From NCBI RefSeq assembly GCF_051401765.1, contig NC_135068.1, positions 2,108,001 through 2,172,000 of the forward strand: a DNA stretch of 64,000 nucleotides, given 5' to 3'. Shown piece by piece: positions 32,765-42,117 of the stretch. A program made the translations under genes and the position numbers. Position 1 is the stretch's first letter. Every line of letters begins with the position of its first letter. This DNA is from Calliopsis andreniformis (lineage: Eukaryota; Arthropoda; Insecta; Hymenoptera; Andrenidae). A model generated the notes under the pieces. It was not told the origin of the DNA. It saw only the letters and a list, made by a program, of their open reading frames with translations, and ran no database searches.

Positions 32765-32965
32765 CGCTATAAAAAGTGGAAGATGTACTTCGAGACCGAG
32801 GATAAAAATGTAACGATGAAGATGGTGGAGAAAGCCATGGCCATCCACGTCTGGAACAAGCTGAGTAAGTCTAAAGAGGTCAGAGTGGACAGTGACGTCC
32901 CTTACGCCGTCATCGCAAGGAAGCATTGCCCAAAAGTATTCAACAACTGTGGGAAAGTATTCTAG
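32765..32965 (+). pseudogene. Glycosyltransferase C-terminal exon fragment (alpha-4GT/A4GALT-like)
   Basis: Frame beginning about 32765, including MAIHVWNKLSKSKEV, DVPYAVIARKHCP and ending NNCGKVF before TAG at 32963-32965. The HVWNKLS motif followed by a KHCP element near the C-terminus is what I know from insect lactosylceramide 4-alpha-galactosyltransferase-like enzymes (Golgi glycolipid synthesis). It starts directly after the transposase fragment with no clear acceptor, so it is probably a displaced exon or pseudogene. Confidence 0.55.
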
Positions 32966-33109
32966 TGAACACTAAGAAACGAGGTACTGTGATCTCCCGT
33001 GACGCGCTTTGTTTATATTTTTCTCTTTTTAACTGCAAACTCTGTGCTATCACGCACACCCACGCGGACTCCTTTTTGATATTGTATAATGCAATATCTA
33101 CTCGATATT

Positions 33110-33600
33110 TTTGTTAGTGGGCGTGCCATTGTAGAATATTCTGGAATGAATTTTCGAAAGTATCCGGCTAGACCAAGAAAGCTCTGCAGTTGTTTAATCG
33201 TCGTCGGTGCAGGGAAACGGGCTACCGCCTTCGTTTTGTTCTCCGAAGGGCGCACCGTGCCTCCTCCACTATATCTCCGAGATATTCCACCCGCGTTTTT
33301 AAAAGTTCGCATTTGGACCAGTTTATGATTAGACCGCATTCCAACGCTCATTAAAGGACGTCTTTCAGTTGTCGTTTGGCGCTTTTGTAATCTGTCGCAG
33401 GTACTACCAAATCGTCGATGTACGTTAAGACGACCCTCTCCGCAATGAGGTCTTTAAACACAATATTCACGAACCTTTGAAAAACAGCAGGCGAGTTACA
33501 TAAGCCGAACAGTACTTTTAGAAATTCGTATTGCCCGTCAGGTACTACGAAGAACGTGTATTTTCAGCTTTCTGGTTTGACTGTGACGTGAAAGAACCAC
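33110..33600 (-). pseudogene. Gypsy reverse transcriptase remnant
   Basis: Minus frames give YTFFVVPDGQYEFLKVLFG, CNSPAVFQRF, the catalytic TYIDDLVVPA, and IKQLQSFLGLAGYFRKFIPE at the RT-RNase H boundary, separated by frame disruptions. Related to, but distinct from, the RT at 60148-60917. Confidence 0.85.
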
Positions 33601-33859
33601 GGTCTACCAGGAAGGCGACCTGGTGTCAATCCAGCGGACGCAGTCCGCACCCGGGCTGAAGCTGGCTGGGAAATTACTGGGCCTTTACGAAATAACGCGA
33701 GTACTGCGGAATGACCGCTACCTAGTAGCCAAGATCGGCAAGCACGAAGGACCGCGGGTGACGTCAACATCAGCGGACCACTTGAAGCCGTGGATTGAGG
33801 GCAACGACGAAAGCGAGGGAGGAAACGAAGACGACGATGAAATTGAAGAGGGCATCTGA
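33601..33859 (+). pseudogene. Gypsy integrase C-terminal fragment
   Basis: Plus strand: VSIQRTQSAPGLKLAGK, LGLYEITRVLRNDRYLV, HLKPWIEG and an acidic end, the usual C-terminal domain of a Gypsy integrase. Its opposite orientation to the abutting RT remnant shows a junction at about 33600. Confidence 0.75.
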
Positions 33860-33924
33860 GGCCATATGCCTTTTAGGCATAGGCATCGTAGGCAGCGAGC
33901 GCTGATGTGAGTGCAAGTGAACGA

Positions 33925-33944
33925 GTGTGTGTGTGTGTGTGTGC
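33925..33944 (+). repeat. GT microsatellite
   Basis: About nine GT units. Confidence 0.9.
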
Positions 33945-34086
33945 GAACGCTGGATGCATGAGTGTTGTTTTTGTATATGCCGCGACAATAGGTATGATCG
34001 TCGACGCGTAACAAGTGGTTCGCGATCGAGACGGTTAATAAGCGGTTACGTATAGAATTTGAAAAGGACTTCCAGAATATGCAAGA

Positions 34087-34680
34087 ATGTTCGATCGACG
34101 CGAGACAAAAGGACGCACCAGCGGCGCGCGGAAACAGAGTAACGCGAATCACGAGACAAGCACAGTAAAGGATACGATTATGGATTACGATTACGACTAC
34201 GGCTGCGGTTTATGGATTACGAGACGGATTTCGGTCTTTACGGTGGCGCTTGTCCTTGTTTTCTGTTTGCGTACGCATTACTTTCTGTATTTTCTGTCGC
34301 GTGTTCATCCTAACTTGTTATTTTCGTTAATTGTTCAAATAAAGAATAGATTCGAACAATTCTATTCCTACAATATGCTCAAAAATAGATTGCTGGATAC
34401 ATTTAATCGTGCAATATATTTAACAGATCCAAAAATATCGCTAGAATTAATAGAAGAAAATCGTTTAAACTTATTTAAAGAATGTCCTATACCACCTGAA
34501 ATTAGAGAAATCGTTGATGAGAGGTCAGATAGAAAGGATGCATACTTACGTTCTTTTAAACACAAATATAAGCCAGATTATCGAAAGATTTATATTTATT
34601 TTAAACTATTTTGCAGCAAAATACAAACCAGAAGTGCTGCTGACAGCAACAGTGAGGAGTCAAGCGCCAACGAAATATAA
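34087..34680 (+). CDS. Unidentified ORF, 197 aa
   Basis: Open frame. Residues about 45-85 contain a hydrophobic stretch (FTVALVLVFCLRTHYFLYFL) that could be a membrane segment. The C-terminal part (from YNMLKNRLLDTF, then ECPIPPEIREIVDERSD and KHKYKPDYRKIY) is charged and looks like ordinary coding sequence, different in composition from the N-terminus. The change at about residue 90 suggests an exon joined to unrelated upstream sequence, possibly a host-gene fragment. Family not recognised. Confidence 0.35.
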   Translation: MFDRRETKGRTSGARKQSNANHETSTVKDTIMDYDYDYGCGLWITRRISVFTVALVLVFCLRTHYFLYFLSRVHPNLLFSLIVQIKNRFEQFYSYNMLKNRLLDTFNRAIYLTDPKISLELIEENRLNLFKECPIPPEIREIVDERSDRKDAYLRSFKHKYKPDYRKIYIYFKLFCSKIQTRSAADSNSEESSANEI

Positions 34681-34689
34681 TTGTTTATC

Positions 34690-35899
34690 TTTTTCACCAA
34701 TGTCGATGTTTAAGAGTATTTCACACTTTAAATTACATTTAAACTGTACAAATATAGTATACGTACATATCTAAATTAACATGTTATTAAATTATTTCAA
34801 CGACAAACTAAATTTAATCAGATTTTATCAATTAAAAGAAGTTTTCTCAAAATCCTGAAGTGATAGATAAATTTTGCGAACGGATTTGAAAACAGCATGA
34901 CAAAATGTATAAGAAACGATGTATTGCTTGTCAAATAACAAATTCGTTTAGACATGATACTAAAAAAACCAAAATTTTATGAAAATTCTCTATGTTTAAC
35001 TCACATTTTTGAAGGTAAATAATATTCGTATCGTGATCTCTCTATTTTTCCCTTAATCTGCAATTATTCAGCTTCAATTAAAAAAAAATCATCAATTTAT
35101 CTCTTTCCTATCAAAAGTTCTTGGATTTTGACACAAACTTCAGCCGTTTACCCCACTGTGCGGCGGAGTCAGCGGGTAGGGGAGTCGCTGCTCTACTTGG
35201 TTTTCACAGCTCGCAAGAAAGTAGGGCTCATCGGGATCGGAATCGGTTGGTGGCACTACAAGCTACGATGGCTACGCCATCCGTTGACCTTTGCTGAGGG
35301 ACCTGTGTCCCTCGGATTACGCAACGGGTGGGACAAGGAGACCCGAGGTTAGTGACGCGGAGAGAGAACTCTCCCGTCTCGGATTACGGTTTTACCAAAG
35401 GGAGCGATTACACCACCTCTAGAGGGGCCAAGGGCAGGTGTACAGAGTTGAAGTCGTGTTTTAGTTCTCCCCGTATCAGTACGCGGCGCTAGTTTACATC
35501 ACACAAACATTTTTACAATCTATCAGTGAGTACCACTACAAACATCCCATGTCCGTGAGAGTCAGTAGCCGCCATTTTTTAAGTTTCGACAAAGTTTACG
35601 ATTCCACCGCTGCACGGCACAAACATTTCAAACTTACAGATCTGTAAAACCACACATGCTTCATGCTTTATATTTTTAAAACTAAAAGATTTACAATTAA
35701 TTGACTGTATACTATCTTCATTGGGAGTACTGTAAGATGACACCATCACAGTACTCATAATGAAAATAGAACCGTCGGTATATACAAATTATATGTGTAT
35801 ACATGTCCACTTGATAATAAAACTATCATGATAGTTTTCCTCCCAAATAGGCACATACACACATGTCATATGTCTTTATAAATTTTTTATATGTACAAA
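34690..35899. other. Unassigned
   Basis: AT-rich to 35130, then a GC-balanced block (35128-35460) with a 74-codon frame lacking recognisable motifs. Nothing else supported. Confidence 0.35.
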
Positions 35900-36385
35900 T
35901 TAATGTCTACGTTCTTTGGCATGCACCCTGCTGTATGTAGCTGCATGTAACAACAAACCATACATTTGAATCAGTGGCTGTTCAGACACATTTAGAAGCC
36001 TATTAGCTGTAGAAATACATTGTTGCAGGATAACTATAACATGTTTTTGAAATAAATAATTTTGAAGATGCCTCTCAGGGCAGTTAGACAGGTTGACATA
36101 GTTTCTATGTTTTAAATAATTTTGAATATGAATCATTAAGTTTCTTAAATGTGGAAGGTGCTCAAAGAAGTACTTTGTAATTGCACTGACCTCTCTCATA
36201 TAATGCATTATAACTTCTTTGTGCATTTGCAGAGCTTCGCAACAATCTGTGCAAGCTTGCATAGATACTTCCACTGAATCTAATGTGACCATAGTAGCAT
36301 CTAAATTTTCCAAAAGTGACTCTATTGCTACTATTGGTATATTAATAGCCGAAATTGAATTTGTATTTTCATCATGAGAGCGCAC
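35900..36385 (-). CDS. Unidentified ORF, 161 aa, possible terminal exon
   Basis: Leucine- and histidine-rich helical protein (for example CCEALQMHKEVIMHYMREVS, YFFEHLPHLRNLMIHI, ISTANRLLNVSEQP). It has no ATG at the start of the open frame, which opens from a GTG, so this may be a last exon with an acceptor near 36360-36385. Codon use looks ordinary and no transposon motif is present. A host gene fragment is possible; I cannot name it. Confidence 0.4.
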   Translation of the reverse strand: MRSHDENTNSISAINIPIVAIESLLENLDATMVTLDSVEVSMQACTDCCEALQMHKEVIMHYMREVSAITKYFFEHLPHLRNLMIHIQNYLKHRNYVNLSNCPERHLQNYLFQKHVIVILQQCISTANRLLNVSEQPLIQMYGLLLHAATYSRVHAKERRH

Positions 36386-36985
36386 GTGAAAAAATGTTTA
36401 ATGTTTAATAAATTTTTATTAAAATCTTCTTCTCAATTTTGTCTACCTGTGTTCGAAATATATGAATTAACTAATAACTATTTATAGTATCCTACGAATA
36501 CCGAATAAGGCGGATTTATATTTTTACAACCATGTTGCCTGATTTGACCAAAGAAATTTTCCAAAGGATCTTGGTTTCTTAACCCGCGATTTTTCGCGTG
36601 TTCTGAATTTGGTAAAACCAAAATCCTTTAGACGATGACTTAAAATTTTGAACCCTTTCAGGGTGTGTATCCAATTGTGTAACACCTTAGGATACTCTTT
36701 ATCTCCCGCTTTGCGTTTGATAAATCGCATTTTTTGGAACAAGTTTATGGCCTTGTTCTAAAGGTCTGTGGTGTTACTTTTGTGATCCAAAATGGTCCAA
36801 CTATTAATACTATCAAATGTAGTGTTCAACATCAATAAAAGTTCGGCGGTGGCTGTTCCTTCCGTTGGCATCCTCCTGGATTTACAAGCACTTTCCGTTT
36901 GGGAAATGCTTATAAGATCTATTACGGTAGCTACTGAGTAGGAAAAAACCTGTGTGCAATGCTGAACTTTCATTTTTTTAATTTT
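36386..36985. other. Unassigned
   Basis: Contains a 72-codon minus frame (36524-36742) without recognisable motifs. It may be the flank of the Pao element that follows. Confidence 0.35.
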
Positions 36986-38483
36986 GTTTGGAACTACAAA
37001 GTTTTACAACGTGCGAGAAAAATCCCTAACACATCCCTACAATTCGCGATTCAACCGCAAAAGTTGGAGGACTATCAACGTTATTGGATTCGGACAACTC
37101 AACGTATTCATTTTGCTACTGAATTTACATTACTCGAAGGGAATCCGGACTTACCTAAGTCAAACCCCCTAACGAAGTTGTCTCCGTTCAATAACACTCA
37201 TCAATTGCTGCGTGTTAAGGTACGTTTGGAAAACTCGCCATTAGGTGATAAGGTCCAACATCCCTAAATCATACCACGACAGTACCCACTGAGTTCTCTT
37301 ATCATTCAAGAGGCACACGAACGGACGCTTCATGGAACCACACAAGACACCCTCAGTTATCTTCGGAACACCTACTGAATTATTGGTGGGAGAGCTCCTG
37401 TTCGGTCATACATACTCAAGTGTGTCAAATGTACTCGCTACCGCCGTTTACAGGCTCAACAATTGATGGGTCAGCTGCCTCCGACTCGAGTGAATCCCTC
37501 CCGGGCATTTCTTCACATTGGACTAGATTACGCAGGACCATTTACCCTCAAAACTTGGAAAGCCAAAGCAGCGCGCACCTACAAGGTCTGGGTGGCCTTA
37601 TTCGTTTGCCTCTCCATATCCGCCATCCATGTGGAACTTGTGACGGATTACACTACGGACTACTTTATTGCCGCATATAAGCGTTTCACTGGTCGCACAG
37701 GAATCTGTGCCACGATTACCAGTGATTGTGGAACAAATTTCAAAGGAGCGGACCAGAAGCTGAAGGACTTATTCTCAAAATCATCCGCTCAGCTCAAAGA
37801 ACTTGCCTCGCTTCTTGCAATGGATGGAACTACGTGGAACTTTAACCCTCCAGCCATCCCACATTTTGGCGGAAAGTGGGAAGCTGGAGTGAAATCCATG
37901 AAACATCATTTGAAGCGCGTAACAGGGAATGCTATCTTAACCTACGAAGAAATGTCCACCCTTTTGATCAAAATCGAAGCCGTACTTAATTCTCGCCCAT
38001 TATGCCCCCTGACGGATGATCCAGCTGACTTAGAGGTGCTGACCCCAGGCCATTTTCTCATTGGACAACCTCTGTCATTGGTTCCAGAACCAAACATGAT
38101 CCATGACGACCATCCACCAGTCCTCCGTTGGCAACGGATAACTCAAATGCTGCAAGGTTTCTGGGCTAAGTGGCTGAAAGGATATCTACAACATTTCCAG
38201 GCGAGGTACAAATGGAACAAATTCTCTCCGAATCTAACAATTGGGACCGTAATACTCATCCTCGATGATAGGTACCCCCCCCCCCCCCCCCCCCCCCCTA
38301 TCAAAGTGGCCACTAAGTCGTGTTGTTCAGACCCATCTTGGGTCGGATGATCTTGTACGAGTGGTTTCGATCAGAATCAGTACGTCTCTTATTAAGCAGG
38401 CTGTCACCACAGTCTGTCCTTTACCTATAACCGCCGTCCGAGAACAATTCATTGCCTGCGACAACGAAGGCGGGCGGCAATGA
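36986..38483 (+). pseudogene. Pao-type integrase, second BEL/Pao lineage
   Basis: After a degraded region (TLLEGNPDLPKSNPL, HERTLHG, KCVKCTRYR zinc finger with a stop) comes a long frame, 37463-38350: HIGLDYAGPF (Asp), TSDCGTNFKGA (Asp), HFGGKWEAGVKS (Glu), VLNSRPL and ILDDRYPP, then the frame is lost in a 24-base poly-C run; the downstream frame continues as the usual C-terminus (LVRVVSIR, VCPLPITAV) to 38483. Clearly different from the other BEL copies (KWEAG against MQEAG). Confidence 0.85.
38275..38298 (+). repeat. Poly-C tract, 24 bases
   Basis: Homopolymer within the integrase C-terminal coding region, causing a frame change. Confidence 0.9.
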
Positions 38484-38534
38484 ATAAAGAGTAGATCATA
38501 TGATGAAGGGCTCAAGAAAGCAGAGGAGCAGGGG

Positions 38535-39116
38535 TGTTATCATCCTAGGCACGGCGGTGATGTTAGCTCGCAGTTTTTTGTTTGCTTCGGATGTGAAGTG
38601 CTGAGTTCAGTCCGTTTCAACGAGTGTGAAGGTCCAGTTGTGACTCCGCTTTGAGTTTCTTATACTTTTTCTTTGCTGTGTTAAGATATTCTGCGGTCTC
38701 ATTAAGCGTGTCGAGCTACACGAGTGATATAGTGCGATCGAATTGGGTTCAAGGTGTCGGGCTGCACCCTCGAATGGTACCATTGAGATCGTGCCTTGGC
38801 TGCACAAGTTTGTGAGGTTCATAACCTCTGTGTCTTGCTGCACATTGTCCTGCTACCGTGCTTTGATGCACTCTGTTGTGAGGTATTGTGCCTTGCTGCA
38901 CTCTATTGTGAGGTGTTGTGCCTTGCTGCACGCATTGCCGTGACAAGCTGTGCCCTGCTACACCATTATTGTTGGTCGGGCCCTCCTCGCTGAGAGTATC
39001 TAGCTTGGAGTGATCAACTCGCTGATACGCCCGGTTCACGCGCCATCATCGATCCATATATCGACACCAGAGTCCTGTTACGGCAGACTTCATCACCACT
39101 ACGCCTTGATTAAACA
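38535..39116 (+). mobile_element. Pao-lineage 3' LTR, 582 bp
   Basis: Preceded by a purine-rich stretch (gcagaggagcagggg); starts TGTTATCATCC and ends GATTAAACA. Contains about three 30-bp units (38869-38961) with ttgtgccttgctgcac. It directly follows the integrase of the same strand. Confidence 0.75.
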
Positions 39117-40178
39117 GTAAGAGATTTAAAAGGGTCTGATGCTGATCCAACTGAAAGTGAAATAATTTGCTACGTATTGCTAGCTATGCCGAGTTCATAT
39201 GAAAACGTGGTTACTGCCATTGAAACTTTATCTGATAAGGAACTGTCGATTGAATTCGTAAAAAATCGATTAGTACAAGAAGAAATTAAAAGAAAGGGGC
39301 TACAAGAAAAAGAAGAAGAAAGAAGTCAAGCATTTATGAATAAGAAACCACATTCTAGTAAACAAAGATTTCCCTTTTACTGCTACAACTGTGGAAAGAA
39401 AGAACATAGAAAGGAAGAATGTCGATTCAAGCCAAAGAAGCAAATATTCAGAGAATTTAAAACAAAGAAGGCAAATGCCAACTCCAGTGAGGTAAAATAT
39501 TAAGTATGTTTCTTGGCAAACATCAATAATGCCAGAAATGAAAAAGAAGGTCAGTATATTTATTTTTATGTTAATTCTCGTTATGTTGGCGCCACTGATC
39601 ATTTAATAAATTTAGATCGATATTTCAATTACTATATAAATTTAAGAAATCCAATAAAAGTGAATGTAGCGAAGGAAGGAGAGTCTCTTACTGCAATAAA
39701 AGTTGGGACAATTTCAACAGAAGAAGGTAAAATCAAAAATGTTCCGAACGTTCCGAACTTAAGCAGCAATTTATTATCAATGAATAAAATAGAATCAGCA
39801 GGATTTGAAATAAAATTTAAGAATGGCAAGATAATAGTTCATAACAAAGAGAAAATAGTCAAGAAAGGATACAGGAAAGATGGTTTATATGAAGTCAAAT
39901 TCAAACAGAACGAAATATCTGCTCAGAAGGCATACTCGATACCTGAAAAGGATTAAGTTTGGCATAGACGTCTTGGACATGCATCAATGGATAAAATGAA
40001 GAGATTAAAGAAGAGAAATCTAATAGACTGTAAAATGAATGGCGAAGAAATAATATGCGAATCGTGTCTCAAAAGTAGGCAAACCAGATTACTTTTTAAT
40101 CATACTGAACATAACGTTAACAGAACATTGGTATTGTGTATTAAGTTCATGAAAACCGAGCCAGTTATGTTAGATTAA
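39117..40178 (+). pseudogene. Copia gag, protease and pre-integrase remnants
   Basis: Gag (39177-39503) with SSYENVVTAIETLSDKELS and the CCHC knuckle CYNCGKKEHRKEEC; then 39513-39956 with GATDHLI and VPNLSSNLLSMNKIE (protease region, where the expected DSG active site reads NSRYVG and is destroyed); an in-frame TAA; then the pre-integrase zinc motif WHRRLGHASMDKMKRL and CESCLKSRQTR. It breaks off near 40150. The RT of a Copia element in the same orientation appears at 50733-51826. Confidence 0.85.
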
Positions 40179-40339
40179 TTTCGAGCCGCTAGGAGTCTCC
40201 CGTTTAGGAGTTGTCTGTCACTGTTCTCTGTTACATTATTGTAGTTTTTGTCCTAATGAGATAAAGAGTATGTTCGTTGCTGAGAAATGTGTCAAGAACA
40301 GTTATTTCTCTGTTGTAAGAAGATACAATAATTGGAATT

Positions 40340-41060
40340 AATCCATTCAGATCTATGTGGTTTGTATCTCGACTATTGGCTGCTGTCACAAGTGCGGATA
40401 ATTTGGGAGCCTGCACCCTCCAGAAAAGGATGTGAATTTAACTAGTAGGGCCGCTTTGAGCAAGTCTATGCGACTTATAGCTCGGGATAATTGAAGGTTT
40501 AAAATAAATCTCGCACTTTTGCGGTACTGATTCTCATTTTATTATTATTCGAAATCAAAATACAAGATTTGGGTGCCGTTGCCGGAAAAAGTTGACTTAT
40601 GGCGAGGAAATTTAGCTCGCACTCCATAAAGCAGTGTTCTGGTATCGCTACGTCGTTTGCGAAAGGGGTTGGATCGTATGTCTCTTTTTCTTCTCTTTTC
40701 TTTTGCCGGATTACAGCCCGTCGTATACGGCGATTTTCAGCACTTAACTTCCTCTGTACTCCTCCTCTTAGTTTTCCTTCACTCATCCTTTATTGGTTAT
40801 GATGCGTAGTATTCCTTGGTACAATCTGGTTCTACACTCCTTGGTACTAACTACTAGACGATGTACACTGGTTGAGGTCTGAACGTTAACTGAACTGCAC
40901 TGCTCGGTAGCTGAGCTTCAACTGACTGCTCGGTAGTGCGCTCCGTGGCTTTTATAGCCCGACGAACTGTTTATCAAGACTGCACGTGCATCCTGCTTGC
41001 TGATGTGTCAGCAAAGATAACTTGCAGGTGTTCGTGTTATTTGACTCCCAAGGAGATATC
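40340..41060 (-). mobile_element. Gypsy LTR-like segment with TATA box
   Basis: 40365-40500 matches the Gypsy LTRs at 3712 and 62882 (ggagcctgcac-ctccag, gagcaagtctatgcgactta). On the minus strand GGGCTATAAAAG (near 40949-40960) is a plausible core promoter. Exact ends not defined. Confidence 0.5.
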
Positions 41061-41720
41061 TGCACGTGTTTTGTCTTGGGAACGAGTTCGTTAATGATTA
41101 CCGGTATCCCTTACGTTGCGGAATATGCAGCTGCACATTTCCTATCGTGTGGGGTATCCGATATCGGGTGCACGTGTGTGTGTGCCAGCCGAGGGACTTC
41201 CACACGGTCCCGAAGACCGAGAGTGGGGAATCCTATGCTCCTGGCGAGGTTTACTCATTCGGTGCCGCGCCGCGGAACAGTTCGGACGTTCTCCACTCTT
41301 GGTTTAACAGTATAGTACTTATAATATATATATTCCGTGTGATTTCTCAATCGTAACTTTTGTTTCTGAGTGCGTTTTACAGTGTCGATTGAGCAACCAT
41401 CCTGGATCCTTACGTAGCGTGATGTGTCGAGTGTGTGTATTTTGTGTGTTTATGCTCGGTTTATTACCGAACTGTGAGTTTTATCAAGTTAGTGGATATT
41501 GTTCACGCTAAAGTAAGGTATAGCTTTAATTAAACTTTAATGAATTTTTGCTCGAAAACGGTTTGACAGATCTCGCTCGTTTTGGTCTTATTGAATAGCG
41601 TTTGCGGAATAGTATCTCTCTGAATTTTTCCAGATTTTTAGTTTGAATTTTACGAGTGGTGTCATATTACATCTGACCCTGAAGGAGTGAATTTTGCTTA
41701 TATCTGAGTGTTGTTTCGTG
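41061..41720. other. Unassigned
   Basis: Short frames only, no recognisable motif. Confidence 0.35.
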
Positions 41721-41753
41721 TTGGTCTGGGTTAGGTCTGGGTTAGATCCAGGT
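41721..41753 (+). repeat. Telomere-like units at 5' end of R1-clade copy 2
   Basis: Reads ggtctggg, TTAGGTCTGGG, TTAGATCCAGG, then the element (tggggacacgagg). Same position relative to the element as 17558-17593 for copy 1. Confidence 0.85.
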
Positions 41754-41811
41754 GGGGACACGAGGGCTGGAAGGGTCTCGTCCGGGCACGTCTGCCTTGG
41801 CGAGAACTCCA

Positions 41812-42117
41812 ATGGATCTGATGTTCTACCAACACCCTGACGAGCTTGCTCGCCAGGTGAGGGGAATTTCGGCGAAGTTGGGGGCCCGACTGGCTCAAGA
41901 CCACTCACCGCACCTCCACGTGGGGTCCCTGGACCTCCGCCCCAGTAGTTGGTACTCGCTTGCGAGTGCCAATTTGCTGGACGCGGAGGACGAACGCGGT
42001 GAGCTGGCAACGGGATGGAACAGCGACGACGACTTTGGCAAGCAGGACGGGCGTCTTGGGTACGGGCCCACCCGCAACAGGGCATCGGATATGGGTAATG
42101 ACAACGATAGGCATTAA
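41812..42117 (+). CDS. Upstream ORF0 of the R1-clade element (copy 2), 101 aa
   Basis: ATG at 41812 (MDLMFYQHPDELARQ), ending DMGNDNDRH at 42117 and overlapping the start of ORF1 (42098) by 20 bp in another frame. Corresponds to 17258-17491 in copy 1, which ends earlier after a small indel. No known domain. Confidence 0.45.
   Translation: MDLMFYQHPDELARQVRGISAKLGARLAQDHSPHLHVGSLDLRPSSWYSLASANLLDAEDERGELATGWNSDDDFGKQDGRLGYGPTRNRASDMGNDNDRH

Noticed and set aside
38275..38298. Poly-C run as an assembly gap
   Set aside because: It is real sequence as given, with integrase coding on both sides; only the exact length is doubtful.
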